Positions 47,788 to 62,600 of a stretch of 64,000 nt of DNA are shown here, piece by piece. Under the pieces are notes generated by a model, which saw only the letters and a program-made list of their open reading frames with translations, had not been told where the DNA came from and ran no database searches. The position numbers and the translations under genes were made by a program. Source of the DNA: Pelecanus crispus (lineage: Eukaryota; Chordata; Aves; Pelecaniformes; Pelecanidae); the NCBI RefSeq assembly GCF_030463565.1, contig NC_134644.1, positions 97,150,765 to 97,214,764 on the forward strand. Reading direction: 5' to 3'. Each line of letters starts with the position of its first letter. Within the stretch, counting starts at the first letter, position 1.

Positions 47788-50700
47788 AAATAGAATGGTA
47801 TCTTATCAGTTGAGAATTTGATTTCTTTTATTTAAAGAAGGCTTCACTGTTGTTGAACCTATATATACATATATAAATGCAATTTCACAATGCTTCGGAC
47901 AATCGTTGGCTTTAATGCACTGAAAAAATGTGATTTAATTCAAAGGGGGTTTCTGTTTATGAAATAAACTCATATTTCCCTCTTCTGTGTGTTTTAACAT
48001 CCACCCTTTGCAGCACAGAGACAGTTTTCAATATTGTGATTTTCCTATTGTTAACTCTCTCACTCAACAAAACTACTGTATGTGAGAATGCTTACTGTAA
48101 AATAGAGGTTTCTGAGCATCATCATATCCAAGAATTAGGCATGCCTATATAACGAATGTCTTTTAGTGATCTGATGACCATTACTGTTGCAATGGAGGAA
48201 ATTACTATATTCCTTACTCAAAACATTCCTATGAAGTCAAGCATGACTATCAACCGTACATTTATTTGTGCAAAAGAAGCCTACAAAATGTAGGTGTTCC
48301 CCTTACATCAGCTTATATCCTGTTGACAACTCAAATGACACTAGGCCCATTCATTAGTTTCTAGTGGTTTAACTGACAACTTTTGGTCTCATAAAATGTA
48401 CTATAAATACTATCTGTAACACAGTTTTGATGTTCAGTGGTACACCAAATGTTCAGATGGTTGAGAATGCTGTTTCCCAATGGGAAATGTGGCATTTGGC
48501 AATCATTTGTTCCGGTTTCCTTTGAGGATACGAAGGAAAGATTTTACCAAAGTAATCCCTGAGTAAAAAACAAGCAACAAAATGATTAATACCAAAGCAC
48601 TGGACTATGGAATGAATGCTAAAGTGCAAACTTTATTATAACTTAAAAGTAGATAGGGTGATTGCATACTTCTACCTCTACAGGGAAATACATGTTTGTT
48701 CTTTCCATGCATGAGGTTGGTGGGAAAATTGCATGGGATTGATTTCATGAGTTTGGAAATGAGCCCTGGTGTTGAGAATGACTTCACAGCCCCAACTCTG
48801 AACTCACTTGGCAGCGTGGATGTAGGAACCTCTTGCTCCCAGCGAAGTCAGTCCTGCCAGTGGTTTCAACACAAAGAGGGTTTGGCTTGGAAAGGACAAG
48901 TCGTGATATAATGAAGTCCCACCGTGGGGTGAAAAAACCTGGATTTGTTTTCATCTGGAACAGGACAGTTTGTAGAGAGGGAGGGAAAAACAGCCTATTC
49001 ACTTATTTCTCTTGGTTCTTCTAGAGCTATGCTGTTCCTATCTTTGGAAATGAAAAAAACCTGTAAAGTGCAGGTTTAGCCAATGTAAGGTTAACACATT
49101 TGCTGAACTTTAATCTCACTTTTCCAGTACCTAAGTTACCATGTTCCTCATCTGCAGAGTGTTTATAGTTGATCTTTTTTTCTTCTTGGCCTTCTTCTTA
49201 AGGACATGAGTGTCCTTTTACACCACCTTAGGCAGCAGGCAAACTGGTTGGTGTCTTTCAGCTAAATTTGACGTAATGTAGGGATCACAAGTATATTAAG
49301 TTCCTACCAGCCTTCCTAGAGAATTCATGTCTGTATGGAGAAAAGATCCTGAAGTGAGAGAAAGCAAAGAAAAGTTGGCCCATGCCTAGCCTGATGGCAG
49401 AGTGCGCATCGCCAGGCTGCCAACACGTGTGTCAGCTGGAGGCAGCCACCGAGCACACCACCTCCCTCTTGACTTAGTGTGCAAGGGATGTGGGAAGAGA
49501 GCAGGGGGAGGAAAGAGTGACAGAGAGGCACACGGGAAGGTCAAGGAGGCATATGGGGGGGCTGGGGTTTTTAGGAACAGGGCATGTGAAGAATGGGGTA
49601 TTTCATTCTAGAGGAAACAATGCTTCATACTCAAAGAAACTTTTTTTTTTTTTTTAAATCTAAACTAAACATTCTGTTTCTTTTTCACAGTTTCTTTTTT
49701 ACATGACCTTTCCCTGCCCACACTCATTAACCTAGCCTGTGACAACATGGAGTTAGCAGTTTGGGTGGGCTGTACGTTTTCCTCAGGAAGATTTTAACCA
49801 TCACTCAGAAAAATGAATTAAAACTCTCATGTGAAGGTGCAAATGCAATGAACTGAAACAGTTAAATGCTGATCTCAGAATAAGACATGAGACCACAAAA
49901 CCATTTTTTTCAGCCTCAGAATAATAGCCTCCCTGCTGAAGCAAACAGAAAATGTGTTGCCTGTGCAGATAAGAGAACCTTAGAGTACCTTTGAAACTGT
50001 GATTCAGCACACTGAAGTTACTACTGGTTTACAAGAGGGTGCTGACTCATCTACCAATTTCATGTCGACGACAAAACAATCAAAAAGTGTCACTCTTTTC
50101 CTCCAGAAAATTGTAGACATTACTCTCAGTAGTGATCATGAGCAAAGAAAGACCAGAAATGGCTTTTGGGAAGGCAAATGATTCTGTGCTCTCCAAAGCT
50201 GACTGGCCCATGTTGGGAATTACAGACAACTTTCAGTAACAAATCTTCTCACTGGTAACAAGCGAGGTGCTTGTTCTTCCATGACTCTAGATGCTTGGTC
50301 TCTGGTAGTGTGATGAGGAAGATCTTCATCTGAAGGGGATCAATCCAACTTTGAATGTCATCTTGAGGAACCATTAGAGACAAAGAGAGAAGGCAGTCAG
50401 AGACAGGTTCAAAAGGTTCAAAGTTATTCTTTCTCCTGTTTCATGCTTTTTAAGGCAAACTGACAGGTTAGATCAATGATCAGCTTTTTTTTTTTTCTTC
50501 ACAGCAGCAGAGTCTGTCCCTGTAGAGATCTACTGAATTCAGTAAATGTCCATAACAATGTATTTCTTAAGGTCTTTTTTTATCTGAGGCTAATATTTTT
50601 CCATCAAAAATAACATGCTAACTGAGAGTTAATTTCGTTCCAATTTCCTAACAGTGGATGCAGTAAAAATCAAGGAAATGCCAGTTAAGCAGTCATTAGT

Positions 50701-53526
50701 ATCCGGACAGTCAGCCACAGTTGATGTAACATTCAGCATTGCACTCTGATTTTAGCCAGGTCAAGTGATACTGCACTTCCAGCATATGACCACCCGTGCT
50801 GCAAACCTCCAGTTACTTCCACACACACACAAATTGACTCCAGCTTCAGTAATGTGAGATGTTGTATAGAAATATGGGCTTACGCTGTGTGAACACACAG
50901 TGTACCTGGAAGTTTTGAGCTCAGTGTTCAAATCGGGAGGCAGTGCTTTGGAGTCGTCCCATCACCTGTGCCTTGCTTCCTGATTTCACACCTTCTTACA
51001 GGTTAAATACCTGTTCAGTAATTTTGAAGCCCTTCTGTGGCCCCCTTTTACTAGATAATTTAGTAGAATGGATGCCAGAGCAGCACTGTAGAGAGATGCT
51101 GGTTATACATTTCTGGGTTTGTAGAGTCGGTAAGGGCACTTTCTCAAAACTGACATTGTGACCATGTGAGACATCTGCGATTCAGTTTGTGTACAATGAT
51201 GTGGCCCTAACTAACTCCAAAATTGCTTTGGAGAGAGATGAGCTTGATTTTATAGATAACTCTTTTGGCTGAAATGCTTCAGGAATCTGAAAGCAAAGAC
51301 ACAGGTTAAACTAGTATTGATATAACCTTCTCAAAACTCTCAAGATGGGAACAGATGGTGAAACTGCCCCATGCTCCTCTCCAAGAGTGATATATATTTA
51401 CATCAAACCCACTTCTCTTTCTTGTAAATTAAACCAAGGCAGGGCAGGTATGGAAACCATGAGCAACGACCAATTTGCAAATGTCGCTCTCATTCTTCCT
51501 CTAAACCAACGTATGTGCCTCACACCCAGGGAAACTGTCTCCTCAGCAGACCTGGGCAGTGGATTCAAAGTGCTTGCTCTGCATGTCTCAGAGTAGGGTC
51601 CAGACTTGCATTTTCTGTATTCTAGCTGAGCAATTTATTTAATATGTGTAAAATGATCCTACTACTGCCATTTGTTCTTTTGTATGGGACTTGCTGTACT
51701 AAGAGCCGGTGACCTAGAAGTAATATAAATCCCACCATGACTTGGCAGGAGTGAAGTGCTTAGCTGCTCAGAGGAATTGGGACTCTAGTAGTTCTATGGT
51801 GTGCTTGGAGATCAGGGAGCTGCCTGGAAGAAACAAAAGTATCTGTAGGGTTAGGCAGCTGTTGAGTGGAATGGATACCTATAGCACATACATGCTGGAT
51901 TCATGTACCCCAGTAACTCTTGTGAATCTAGCCCAAAGCTTTCCTGCATTGCCCTGCCAAAGTGCTTCAAGTCTAACCAATTGAGAGATGAGAATCTAGG
52001 TCACTTTTTATGCTTTTTGCTTACGGTTCCCTGAAGGGTTAATTAGTATATGGCAATAATAGCTCCTTAGTCTATTTACAGTCCTTTTCATCAATAGAGC
52101 CCAACATTAGTTTTAGGGAAACTAAGGCAAAAAGCAGATATTTGCCCAAATTCACACATCTTCTGAGGCTTAACACTAAAGGCAGCTCTGCTTTGTGTAT
52201 TGACTTTTCTTTCCACGTGCCCCCGAAGTCTGACTTTGGAATTCAACACTTAAAATTTGCCTGTATTGCAAATTCCTGAAGACTTGTACTAGCTAAAAAT
52301 GAGAAATACCACAAAATATTGCAGAAAAAAAATCCCTCCATTGACATTGGAAGGAACTTGGACAGCAAATTCATTGAAGCAGGATTTTAATCCAAAATAA
52401 AAAAAATGCATACTTTCCCATGAGTCTGTATATGGTATATAATTGTAGCTGTATAATTGTCTGGCATTACACAGCCACATGATACAGTGTATAATCACCT
52501 AATCCACTATAGGAAATACATAAGCAGAGGACAGTCTCCATTGGAAGTATTTCACACTCAGGTATTTGGTAATACAGACATAGTGGTGCACACAGTCTCC
52601 TCTGCACTTGGTTTTTCGTGGGGTCTATTAAAAGACAAGACAGTGGGGAATTGTAGCCCTCCTCCACGTGCTCAGGAGAGTCACAGAAATATTAATCCAG
52701 TATTAAATCTGTAGCATAGTGACTTAATTTTTTTGGGGGTTGGGGGGGTAAGGTTGATTTGGAGGTGCATCAATGTCCTCTTTCTATCATTTATTTTGAG
52801 AAAACTTATTAAGCACTGATTTTAAAATCTGACTTGTAACTAATTTCTCAGGTGTATGGCTATAATGAAGCTTACTGCATCGTACCCTTGGTCTTCTCTT
52901 CCTATGGCAAATTTACTTTTTCTTTTTAATTCTTTGCCCATCATGTAGCATTTCAATATTGTCTCTTTAAATACATGAGCCTGTTGTGGTTCTTATGATG
53001 CTTTTAATTCTGCTAGCTGCCAGGAACTGCTCTAAACAGCAGCTAAAGCCTGATTTTTTTCTTTTTTTTTTTTTTTTTTTTTTTTTGTCTGTGCCTTGAA
53101 AACAGTTAGTTACAGCTGTGTGGCTTCTGCACATTGTTTTTATCATACAAAGACCTAAAGGTACAGTGTATTTTCTCCTCTAGTGATCTGCTACCTGGCC
53201 TTTTCATTCTCTCTTCCTTTGAAAAGCTTCTGCTGCTGCTTCCTCCTGAAGATGCTTCCTCGACACATCCCCGGCAAGTAGTTTCCCACTATGCCTTGTA
53301 GCATTTGATCCAGCACAGGAGGCAGTAAAGCTGCTGTAAGGAACAGGAGAAGCTGTTGCCAGCTTCCCGCCTGTGGGGGATCTCTGCGGGGAGGGGGATT
53401 CTCTGGGGAGAAACAGCAAGCACCAGTGGCTCCATCTGTGCCGCACAAGCAGTACCAAAGGATGTAGCTGGATGGACAACCCAGCTAAATTTTATCTTTT
53501 TGGAGGAATATCTGTTTGAAGAATAA

Positions 53527-53622
53527 TCGTAGAATCATAGAATCGTTTAGTTGGGAAAGACCTTTAAGATCATCAAGTCCAACCATTAACCTAACAATAC
53601 CAAGTCCACCGCTAAACTAATT
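53527..53622 (-). mobile_element. CR1 LINE, short 3'-terminal fragment
   Basis: The complement of a CR1 3' UTR: tail words GTAGAATCATAGAATCG, then the 'gacctttaagatcatcaagtcc' region and 'accaagtccaccgctaaac'. Only about 96 bases of the very 3' end were inserted. It aligns by eye with bases 1382-1460 of the plus-strand copy at the window's left end, with few differences. Confidence 0.9.
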
Positions 53623-56600
53623 AAGAGTAGAGACATAATTAATTTCATGTCTCCTGGCTTGGTGGCTGGATTATTTTTAATGAAAGTGCAGTGGTGATTC
53701 AGAATGTACCTCACCCTATTGAGCTGCTTTGGCTGATGCTTCACTGTTGAGTTTTGCTTTCCCTACTGTTTCACATGGTCTCTGTGTGACACTTACACAG
53801 GCAAAAGTGAGGTGTTGCTCACAAAGAGTTTCCAGAGCAAGAGTAATGGGGGGGTTTATTTCCTGGAGATTAGTTTATAGTTGGTGTGACTCAACCCTGA
53901 GAAGATCAGTTTGTAAGAGGGTAGCTGGTCATGATTTCTGGTTAGGTTTTAATTTTATTTTTTAAAAAAAAGGTCTATTTTTGACCCAGAGTTCTATTTT
54001 GTGGCTTGAATTTGTTCCTAGAGAAGCCAGAATGCTATTGTGGTCAACAGCTGAAGGGTTAGATTTTAAAGGATGAGTCTTCATAATCTGTGTATTGCCC
54101 TCTCTTTGTCACATGGCTCACTGAGGTGATACTGCCAACATGCTCATATACATACTGTATCTACGCTTCAGAGAAAGTCTGTGTCTGAATGTCTTTGGTC
54201 TGCAGGTCACTGGATAGACTTTTGCTTTCTACCTCAAGGAAAAGAGTTGCATTCAGAGGCAAGGGTGTATTCTCAAGCTATGTAGGACCAGTAGCTGGGT
54301 ACTCTCAAAATCCAGGCTAGGGCTCCTTCTTCCTCAGTGTCGCTTCACATACGGCTGTATGTATGAAGTGGAGGAGTTAAAGGTCTGTGTGTAACGCTTA
54401 GAGGAGGACTCTTAGACTGGGAAAAGATTCAGTGAAGTTAGAGCAGAACTGTTTCAATGGGAGCACTTTCAGGCTGAGCGCGCCATCATCACCAAATTTT
54501 GCCAGTATTGCTGCATTCGTTAAGGGTGAGAAACTAACCACAGCACTGCCACATATATATGCCAGGGTGCTGCAAACAACCACCACAATCTTTTTTCTGG
54601 AAATGTATGTGGTGTTTGAGGAAGGCAGTTTAGGAGTGCTAGCATAAGGGCTCTGTCAGCAGAGACTTTGTAGTGCAGCCAGAGGATTTAAAAAATGTTC
54701 AAAATAATTTTGGACAAAGTGGTTAAAAAAAAAATGTGGATTTCTGTTCCTGAAAGAAAATATGTTCAAAGTGTCCATTTCTGGTGAATATTTGGAGCAT
54801 GGAGTAGGTGGGAGAGAAGGGCTGAAAAAGTAAAAAGACAACTACAAAAAAATCCAAATTTTGAAATCTTTTATTAAAAAGCTTTTGGTTTATGGTGGGG
54901 TTTTTTGGTTGGTTGGTTTGGGTTTTTTTATTAGTTCCTCAGGAGGAAAACAGTTTTCCCAGTAAGGTCTGTAGTTGAGTGGTACTGTGAGAATTGGCAT
55001 GATATGTATAGTAAATGTTGTTTAAGATATGCTCTAAAAAGCAGTTTCAAATTTAGAGCAATATGTAGTTTTTGTTATAACTGCCTTTTCCCTTTGGAGA
55101 TAATAAAACATTGCATTCATAATTAAAAGACCATTCAGAGATGCATAATGGTTCAAGTTTAAGAGTCGCTCAGTAGATGAGGGTATACTCTGAAGAGTTT
55201 ACAGTAAAATTGTTGATGCTTAGGTAGAGAAACTTTCTGAGGCAAGTCTGAATGTGCTCCCTACCCAGCAGTGTGCAATGGTCACTGTTCTCTTCTCCCA
55301 CCCGCTGCCCACCCAGATTATGTGAGAAATGTCTGAGCACCTTACTATATATAGTTAGGACTTTATTCTCTCCTGCCGAGGTCAGTGGGAGGAGCTGAAA
55401 CTGAGATGGGGGAGTAAATGAGCCATGTGGGAATGAGCTGGTGCATCCTGAAGCTGGGAGGCACTGGGAAGAGATGGGTCATCTTCGGCCATCACATCCA
55501 GCAAACCTGTCAGTGGGAGTGCAAGGCAAAGAGATGGTGCAAAAAGAAAAGTCACTAAAGCTTATGTGGAGGTGGAGTGGGGCATTTGTTTTTAAATGAG
55601 AAGCTTGAGCTGCATGAATGAACCTGCAGGGGAAAGAAAGGTGGGGCTGAAAGACATGCGTTAGAGGAAATTGTGAATATGCCTGCAGCTCCCCTTTGTG
55701 AGCTGGCAGAACGTGTGCTGGGACAATCTCCATATGGGTTGTGCAGGAATGACATAGAAAGAGTCATATATTCCACTAGCCATATGTGATAGGAAAGTTC
55801 CCATGGCTGAAAGCTTTGTCATGGCTGGGTTAATCTGTCACTTTTAATAGGCGTTATTGTTATAACCTATATAGTTGACCAAACAATATTCCTCTGAGAA
55901 CTTTCCTCCCCTCAAGTTGAAATCTGGTAATGGAGAAAGACACAAATTTCAAGTGAATGCTTTTTTTTTTTTTTTTTAACAGTTTTTTTGGTTTGGGGTT
56001 TTGTTCGGGTTTTTTTAATAAAGTAAGGTTTTTTTTAAATTGAAAGTTTCTACCTGCACTAATGATTCATTCTTACTTGCACTGAGATCTCCTAGCTGGA
56101 AGGGCTGAGTTCTTCACAAACAGGTGCAAAGAAGGAATCCCTGCTCTGAATGTCTCTCAGCCCTGGAGGCACAGAGACAAATGGTGCACCTACTTTGGGG
56201 GGAAATGAGTGGTGTGTTAACATTTTTTTAAATAAGGAGTTTAAATTAAACAGTGAAACTGCAGGGGAAAGCTAACACAGCTTTGAATGGGAACTGCAAT
56301 TTATTCTCCCTGTAGATGATAAGTAAAGTTTGATGGCTAACCATGACCACTGAACAAGGATTAAAGCAACTTCTACATAACTTGGCATGCGCTTTTCAAA
56401 CAAAAATTCTTTTTCTTGGGTAGATGAGATTCCTTTTGTGAGGAAGGAATGTTCATCATCTTAATTTTACAATGGGAAAATGCTTGTGGTCACAGAAGGA
56501 AAGCTAAATGAGGAATTGGACACAGGTTTTCTTAGCTGAAAAACCTTTCTTTTCTGGTTTCTCTTAGAATTCAAGGAACATCTGTGAGTTTATATATGAA

Positions 56601-59600
56601 CCAGGCTCCACTGGGTTGGGAAGTACCCACTTCCAGCTCAAGGACTCTTAAGCAGCTTTAGGATATCAAACAGGCAAAATTTACGTATCATTCATATTTC
56701 AGAAGAATACATGTGACTAGTATATTCATTGGGTGAATTTTTCTTTCAAACTCAATGAATGAAGAAAGAGTTGGTGTATTGGACAAAACACTGTGTTTTG
56801 GAATTAGAAAAGAAAAAAGGAAAAGTAAGGTGGAAAAGAGGAACTATTTTATTAGGCTGCAACTTGCATTCTTTATTTGGCATCTATTTCATTATCTCCT
56901 ATTTCCTGATGATAACGTAATGTCCTCTCTTTTCCTGTTACCCAAGCAGTTTGCAGAACATGTGTTGCACGCCTATTGGCAATCATGGACAATTTGACAT
57001 TCTCAGCTTCTTTTTACATGACTTGACATCAGTTCTTTTTCAAAATATGGCCTCCTCCCCAGCAGAATACATCTCCCCCTTCCCATCACTGCATTACACA
57101 CTGAAGAACAGTAGATGTTGTCTGCAACAAATTTTAAGGCTACAGATCCATTTGTGTGCACTTGGACTGAGCTACCGTCCTTGGCCTTTACGCTTTTGGA
57201 AGTCAAGGGGTGCTCTTGGTGGTCCTGGGGACATGGGGCAGCCTGCACCTTTCCAGGCATTATGAGCAAATGACTCTGTTCCAACTTCTTCCCAGGGTGG
57301 GTTTTAAACAGCAGATTTAGACAAGCTGTAAGGCCTTCTGCAATCACTGTTGGTGTCTCACAGTGTTTCACGGGCAGTCTGGACAGGTTCTTTATGCAAG
57401 ACCAAGAGACGTGTTCCCTAGCTCATGTCAGGCACATTTCCATATGTAAATATAATGCCGAGCTGATATCTGCTCTTAAACCTGCTGAGATGGGTTCCTC
57501 CTCACCTTGGAGACCCTATTGCCTCCCAAGCACAGGCCCACCCCTGCTGGGCAGCAGGCAGCTCCCTCCATTCAGCAGACATGGATCTTGGAAACGTCAC
57601 CAGCTCTGAACCGCTCTGATTCTCCTCTCTCACCTGGTGCTTGGTCGCGCTGTCCGTCCTGGGCCCTCAGCAAGAGACAGAGACATGTTGTCGCAAGGTA
57701 ACACATCCACTCTCCTTTCCCACAGCCATCTGTTTCTTCGTTGGGAAAGCATGCCCTGCTCAGAGTGTCAGTCATCACTGCTGGCTTGGCTTGACATGGC
57801 CTTACCCCTGCATCACAGCATTTTTGTTTCAAATGTGTGGGTTGTTGCTGTGTGGATCCACACCACAGGGACTTCTTTACAACACTTTCTCATAGGTAGT
57901 GACCCAATGAATCATCACTTCTGAGGTCAAAGGCAGGACTGCTGAAACTATTACCGAAATGTATCCCTTCCCTATCTTTTTTTCAGGGTGTGACCAAGCA
58001 GATGCTTGGTATCTCAACCTCTCATCTCATCTTGTAATCTCCTTTGATGTAATAGGGAAGATACAAGTATCTTATCATCGGTAACAATCAGTGACTTCTT
58101 TTCAGTAATTGGTGGCTTTGAATCAATGCAGGTTCATAGTCAACGTCAATATTTTCTGACTAATGAAAGTTTTCTGAGTTCAGTGACACATTTTCTTGTC
58201 AGGTTTGACAGTTCATTCTGCAGGGACTCCCGTGCAGGCCGTGAAGTGGTCAGATTTCCTCTGTCACTTCCACTTCTGCCTTATGTCTGGGCATTTTTCT
58301 TTCCTGTTTTCATTATTTGTTCTGCAAGGTATATACTGGATTGGGATTGTCATGCACATGTTCTTTGCTGGTCTTCATTTGTCCTGCTACCAGGGTTTCT
58401 TTTTTTGCCTGGACTGAACTAGTAGTTATTACGGTTTGATTTGCAGCTTCTTGATCAGTAAAGATGAACGTGTTACCCGGAGTTTCTCTAGAGTAAGGCT
58501 TGTTTTGTGTGTGACTCCTCTTTTTAAGAGGAGTCTTTCTGACATCTCCAGTGATGCTGAGTGGGGATCTGTGTGGAAGCTAGCATCCTCAGGTATCTAA
58601 CATAAGTATCTCATCTGCTTTTTTTGCTTTGGTTTTCAGGCTAAAATAACAAACCCAAAATCCTATATTGCTCAAATGTCTAAATCTGCCAGTGGTCTCT
58701 GTACTGGTCAAACACAGCTGCCATGATTTCCTGCTTTTCAGGCATTAATATTGGCAGCGTTCACTACGAAACTACTATGGATGGTAGTTATTTAACTAAC
58801 TGTCAGTAGGCGCTGAGTGGGCTGCTGAAGACCACACTTCCTATAAAAATGTTTTAAAGAATTAATATATGGCTATCAGATATTACTATGCAGAGCAAGA
58901 AGCTGATGTACCCATAGCCAGAGAAAACTGATATTTTATCTGTAATGTATAGAGCACCTATTAATCAGCAATGGTTCCTGAATTGCTAGTAGGTAGAATT
59001 TAAATATAATTTAATATACAGTGGGTTCTACTAAATCCCCCAAATTCTCCCTCTTTTAAGCTACTTTCAGGGAGGAACTGCAGCATACACTTACTTGGGT
59101 AAGTCCATACTTTTATTTTGTTTATGTAGATATTAACACATACCTTCTCATTTATGTTTCTTATTAAAGGAAGTGATTAGATGTGAGAAACACTTGTGTG
59201 GGAATGTGGAGAATGACTTATGATCTTGACTGTTTTCCAGGCAGAATCCTAGGGAAAAAAAATGTTGTATTCCATAAATGGTATCACTTTGCAATATCAC
59301 ATTATGTATCAGCTAAACTACCAAACCTTCCTTTAAAGTGACTTACATGCATATGTTGGGGTTTTTTTGTTAAGCATCATCTTGGATAAAAGTGTTGTAA
59401 AGAAACAATTCTTTCACCTTATGATTGTAGGGTTTGTAAGATTCCTCTTGTAATCTTGCTGCACATGAAAACTGCAGTGTTTCAAGGCACGGGCCTTAGC
59501 TGAGGGAGATTAATGTCATGATGGTAAGGGTGGTAGAAATGGCCCTCTAAGAGTACGTCCAGCCCTTGCAGCCAGAGTGGCTTTCACGCGTGAATCCTCC

Positions 59601-62600
59601 ATTGGTTCCTAAAGCAGCAAGTGGGCGTGAGTTTGAGACAAACTAGTCTAAGAATAGAGACTGAAGAACAAGAAATTCCTGTTCATCGGAGTTTTCTGTC
59701 TCATCTGGAACATCTAGTGCTTCAGAGGGGGAGAAATACTATGGCAATAAGGGGGTGGAGGAGGAGGGCTCTAGCTGCCTACGCTTTTCCCCATAAAAGT
59801 ATACCAGCCAAGTGCAATGATAGGAATGCGGGAGACCTGAATAAGAGAACCTCTCTTGTCCCTTTTGAACTGTGTAAGCATGGATCTTTGGCTAGAGCAC
59901 CTATTGTATTGAACAGTGAGCAGCTGCTGCTGATTTGCAATTGAGAACTGAAATCTATTTGGAGAAATAATTGCTTTAGTTTCCAAGATGCTCCTGGAAA
60001 TAAGATCTAAATTTCTCATTATAGTCTTACCTGGCAAAACACAGTATGTTCTAAACAATAATTAAAAATTCTTAAATTAAAAATTCTTAAAGAAGGTGAG
60101 TTAGTCTTCTAGGTTTGTAATGGAGAAAAAAAAAGCAGGAACAAACAATCCTCTTGTAAAGGGGAGAATACTAATTGTGTCCTGTTCTCTCATCGGAGTG
60201 AGAAATGGAACACCTGCGCTCTTCCTCTCCCAGGTAGTGCTTGGGACTGTATTTTTCACCTGGAGTATTTTTCCTTCAAAAGAAAAAAAAAAGAAAAAGA
60301 AAAAAAGAAAGAGAAAGAATCTGGATACCTTTGTTTTTCCAGTTTATCCACAGGATATGATATAGAGTGCTTTATTGCCAAAATTTATTCCAGATTAACT
60401 AGTACATTTGGGTAATTCTTTTTAAGTTGTCCCTTCTTAAATTGCTTTCAAGGGATAGTGCTTTTAAAATGCAGGCAAAATTACAAGTAACTTTTAAAAG
60501 TGTAGCCAGCTAGCATATTTCTTGCATCTTGCTGTTAAGTGCCCTTGTTCCTTTCTTATGCTGATGATGTTCAGGATAGTTTTTCAGAATGGCAGAACTG
60601 AGAGCACACACAGTGGAAGAACACAGGTAAGGCCCTAAATACACAAAAAATTGTTCATATAAATATTGTCTTAGAGTCACTTCCTAAATACTATCTAATA
60701 CTGGGAATCAGGACATTGGTTAAGAGGTTACTAATTCTGAGAATTCATCTCCTGCATTTTATAGTTAAGATTTTCTTCCCTTTTTTTGTACTTCACAACA
60801 AAGATTGTAACACTTGCAATCTCCCTTTTAAGTGTAGTAGCAGGACTAATAATCTTCTCTAAGGTAGTTCAGTTGAAACCCAAAATTTCCTTACATGGCA
60901 CCCAAGTTCTGAACCAACCTTATATGCACTATCTTTTCTATATCAAATAAAAATAGATGGCTTAGCATTATAGGGCTTCACATCCTACCTTTTTTTTTTT
61001 TTTTCTTTTTTTTCACCCTGTTCCTACTAGCCCAGCTGGGTAAGAACTGAGAACTACAGGATTAAACCATCAGCAACAAAAGACTTATTTCCAGAATTCT
61101 CATTTTTTTTGCACAGCTGTCCTTTTAAAAGTCTTTATTTTTAAATTAAAATCTTACAGTGACGTCCTGACAATCCTATCTTACAGTGAGTGTTTGTCTG
61201 ACTGTTTCCAGAAGTATGGATCACTCACAGGTCTCATGGTTCTCAGCTGAAATGAAGCCCTGTGTGTGATTTTTAAAAAACACTGGTTTTGCCAAGTGAG
61301 ATAACAAATGTTTAGCCTTTATCTCAATCCACTGGCTGATGCCATGCAAAGATGTGAATATCAAGGGAGAGCACCGACTGGGCTTCTGCCTCGTGAAGCG
61401 CAATTGTTACCTTTGCTGTTTATCCCACGGGAGTAGTAAGAACCACTGTACCATCTTTGTCTATGCAGTGAGCCTCCTGATGTGCTACCAGCTGAACACT
61501 GGTGCTGGCAGGGTCCTTTGCGGGCTCCTGTACCATAAAGGCTAACTGTGGAGAAAGCATTAACATCTGCTGTCTGGATTCAGACATTGTGCTGAGATGC
61601 CTTCAAGTGCAAGGGGACTAATCCTGCAACCTTGTTTCAAACAAACCATATCTTCTGAAGGCAAGAAAAGTGCGGATAATCTCCAAGTAGACTAGGTAAA
61701 GTAAATATATGCCTTACTAATGACACTGGAAAAACAGCCTCCCACTACAACACAGCCTGTTCCTGTGACACTGTCTTGGGGAAGGATAGTGACTATTTCT
61801 CTTCAGCATCATCAATGTTGAGTGTCAGTAGAGCTGAAGAGTTGTTGCTCACCTGTGTTATGTCACAAAGCATAATTAAGTTATTGGAAAAAGAGAAGGA
61901 AACATAGAGGATAATTGATAGCACATTTTAATGGGCCATCTCAGTTATGAAATCTGTTTTCATGGCTTAACTGGTTTCCACTATTGCAGACAGATGAAAT
62001 GGATGGCTCACAGCCCGTTTTAAAAATTGCTGGGGAAGTACTTCCTTCTGTGAGTGAAATTAGTCTTCTCAATGACTGAACAAGTCCAAGTCTAGCTAGG
62101 CCAAACAAGGCAGAAAAAGATGTGGAGGCCTGATCAGTTTCCTGCCATAGTAGTACGGAGGTCTCCTGTGCCTGAAAGTTCCTAAAAGGAAAAATGTGCA
62201 GACAGTTATGGGGGGCTTGTTCTGAACAGGGAAAATTGAAGGAAACAGGGTCTTAAACTAGCAACAGGAAGGTAACCTACTGGCTCCCTGATCTCTGGTT
62301 AGGTTAAAATCTGTTAGCTTACCAGGCGTTAAACCTGTTCTGTAATTTTTTATTATTCCCCCCATACACACAGTTTTTCATCTCTCAAACTGTTGGAGCA
62401 TTTTGCAAGGGTGTCTGCAGGCATGGTGAGTTACATCAGCTAACAGTGAGAAGAGTGGGTGATCAGCACCTCATAGGTTTGGGCTCTTCTAAGACTTTAA
62501 TGATCAGAGGCAGAGAGCAGGTGGAAACCACTTTCACCACAACCTGACACACAGTGCTGACTGCTCTAAGTAATGCTGATAGGGGGCAGAAAGCTATAAA

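Larger units (their letters stand above)
42421..53526. other. Intergenic spacer
   Basis: Mostly AT-rich DNA with moderately GC-richer islands at 45950-46650 and 42600-43100. Includes the foldback at 45021-45059 and the G15 run at 47773. I find no exon with convincing frame and splice sites, and no recognised transposon. Confidence 0.4.

Noticed and set aside
57003-57371. 122-codon minus-strand ORF
   Set aside because: No recognised motif; opposing ORFs of similar length cover the same bases.
58513-58535. Stem-loop GACTCCTCTT/AAGAGGAGTC
   Set aside because: A 10-bp stem with a 3-base loop is expected by chance in a window of this size; no flanking support.
60120-60365. 81-codon ORF with a Lys/Arg run
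   Set aside because: The basic run is translated A/G-rich simple repeat; no further support.
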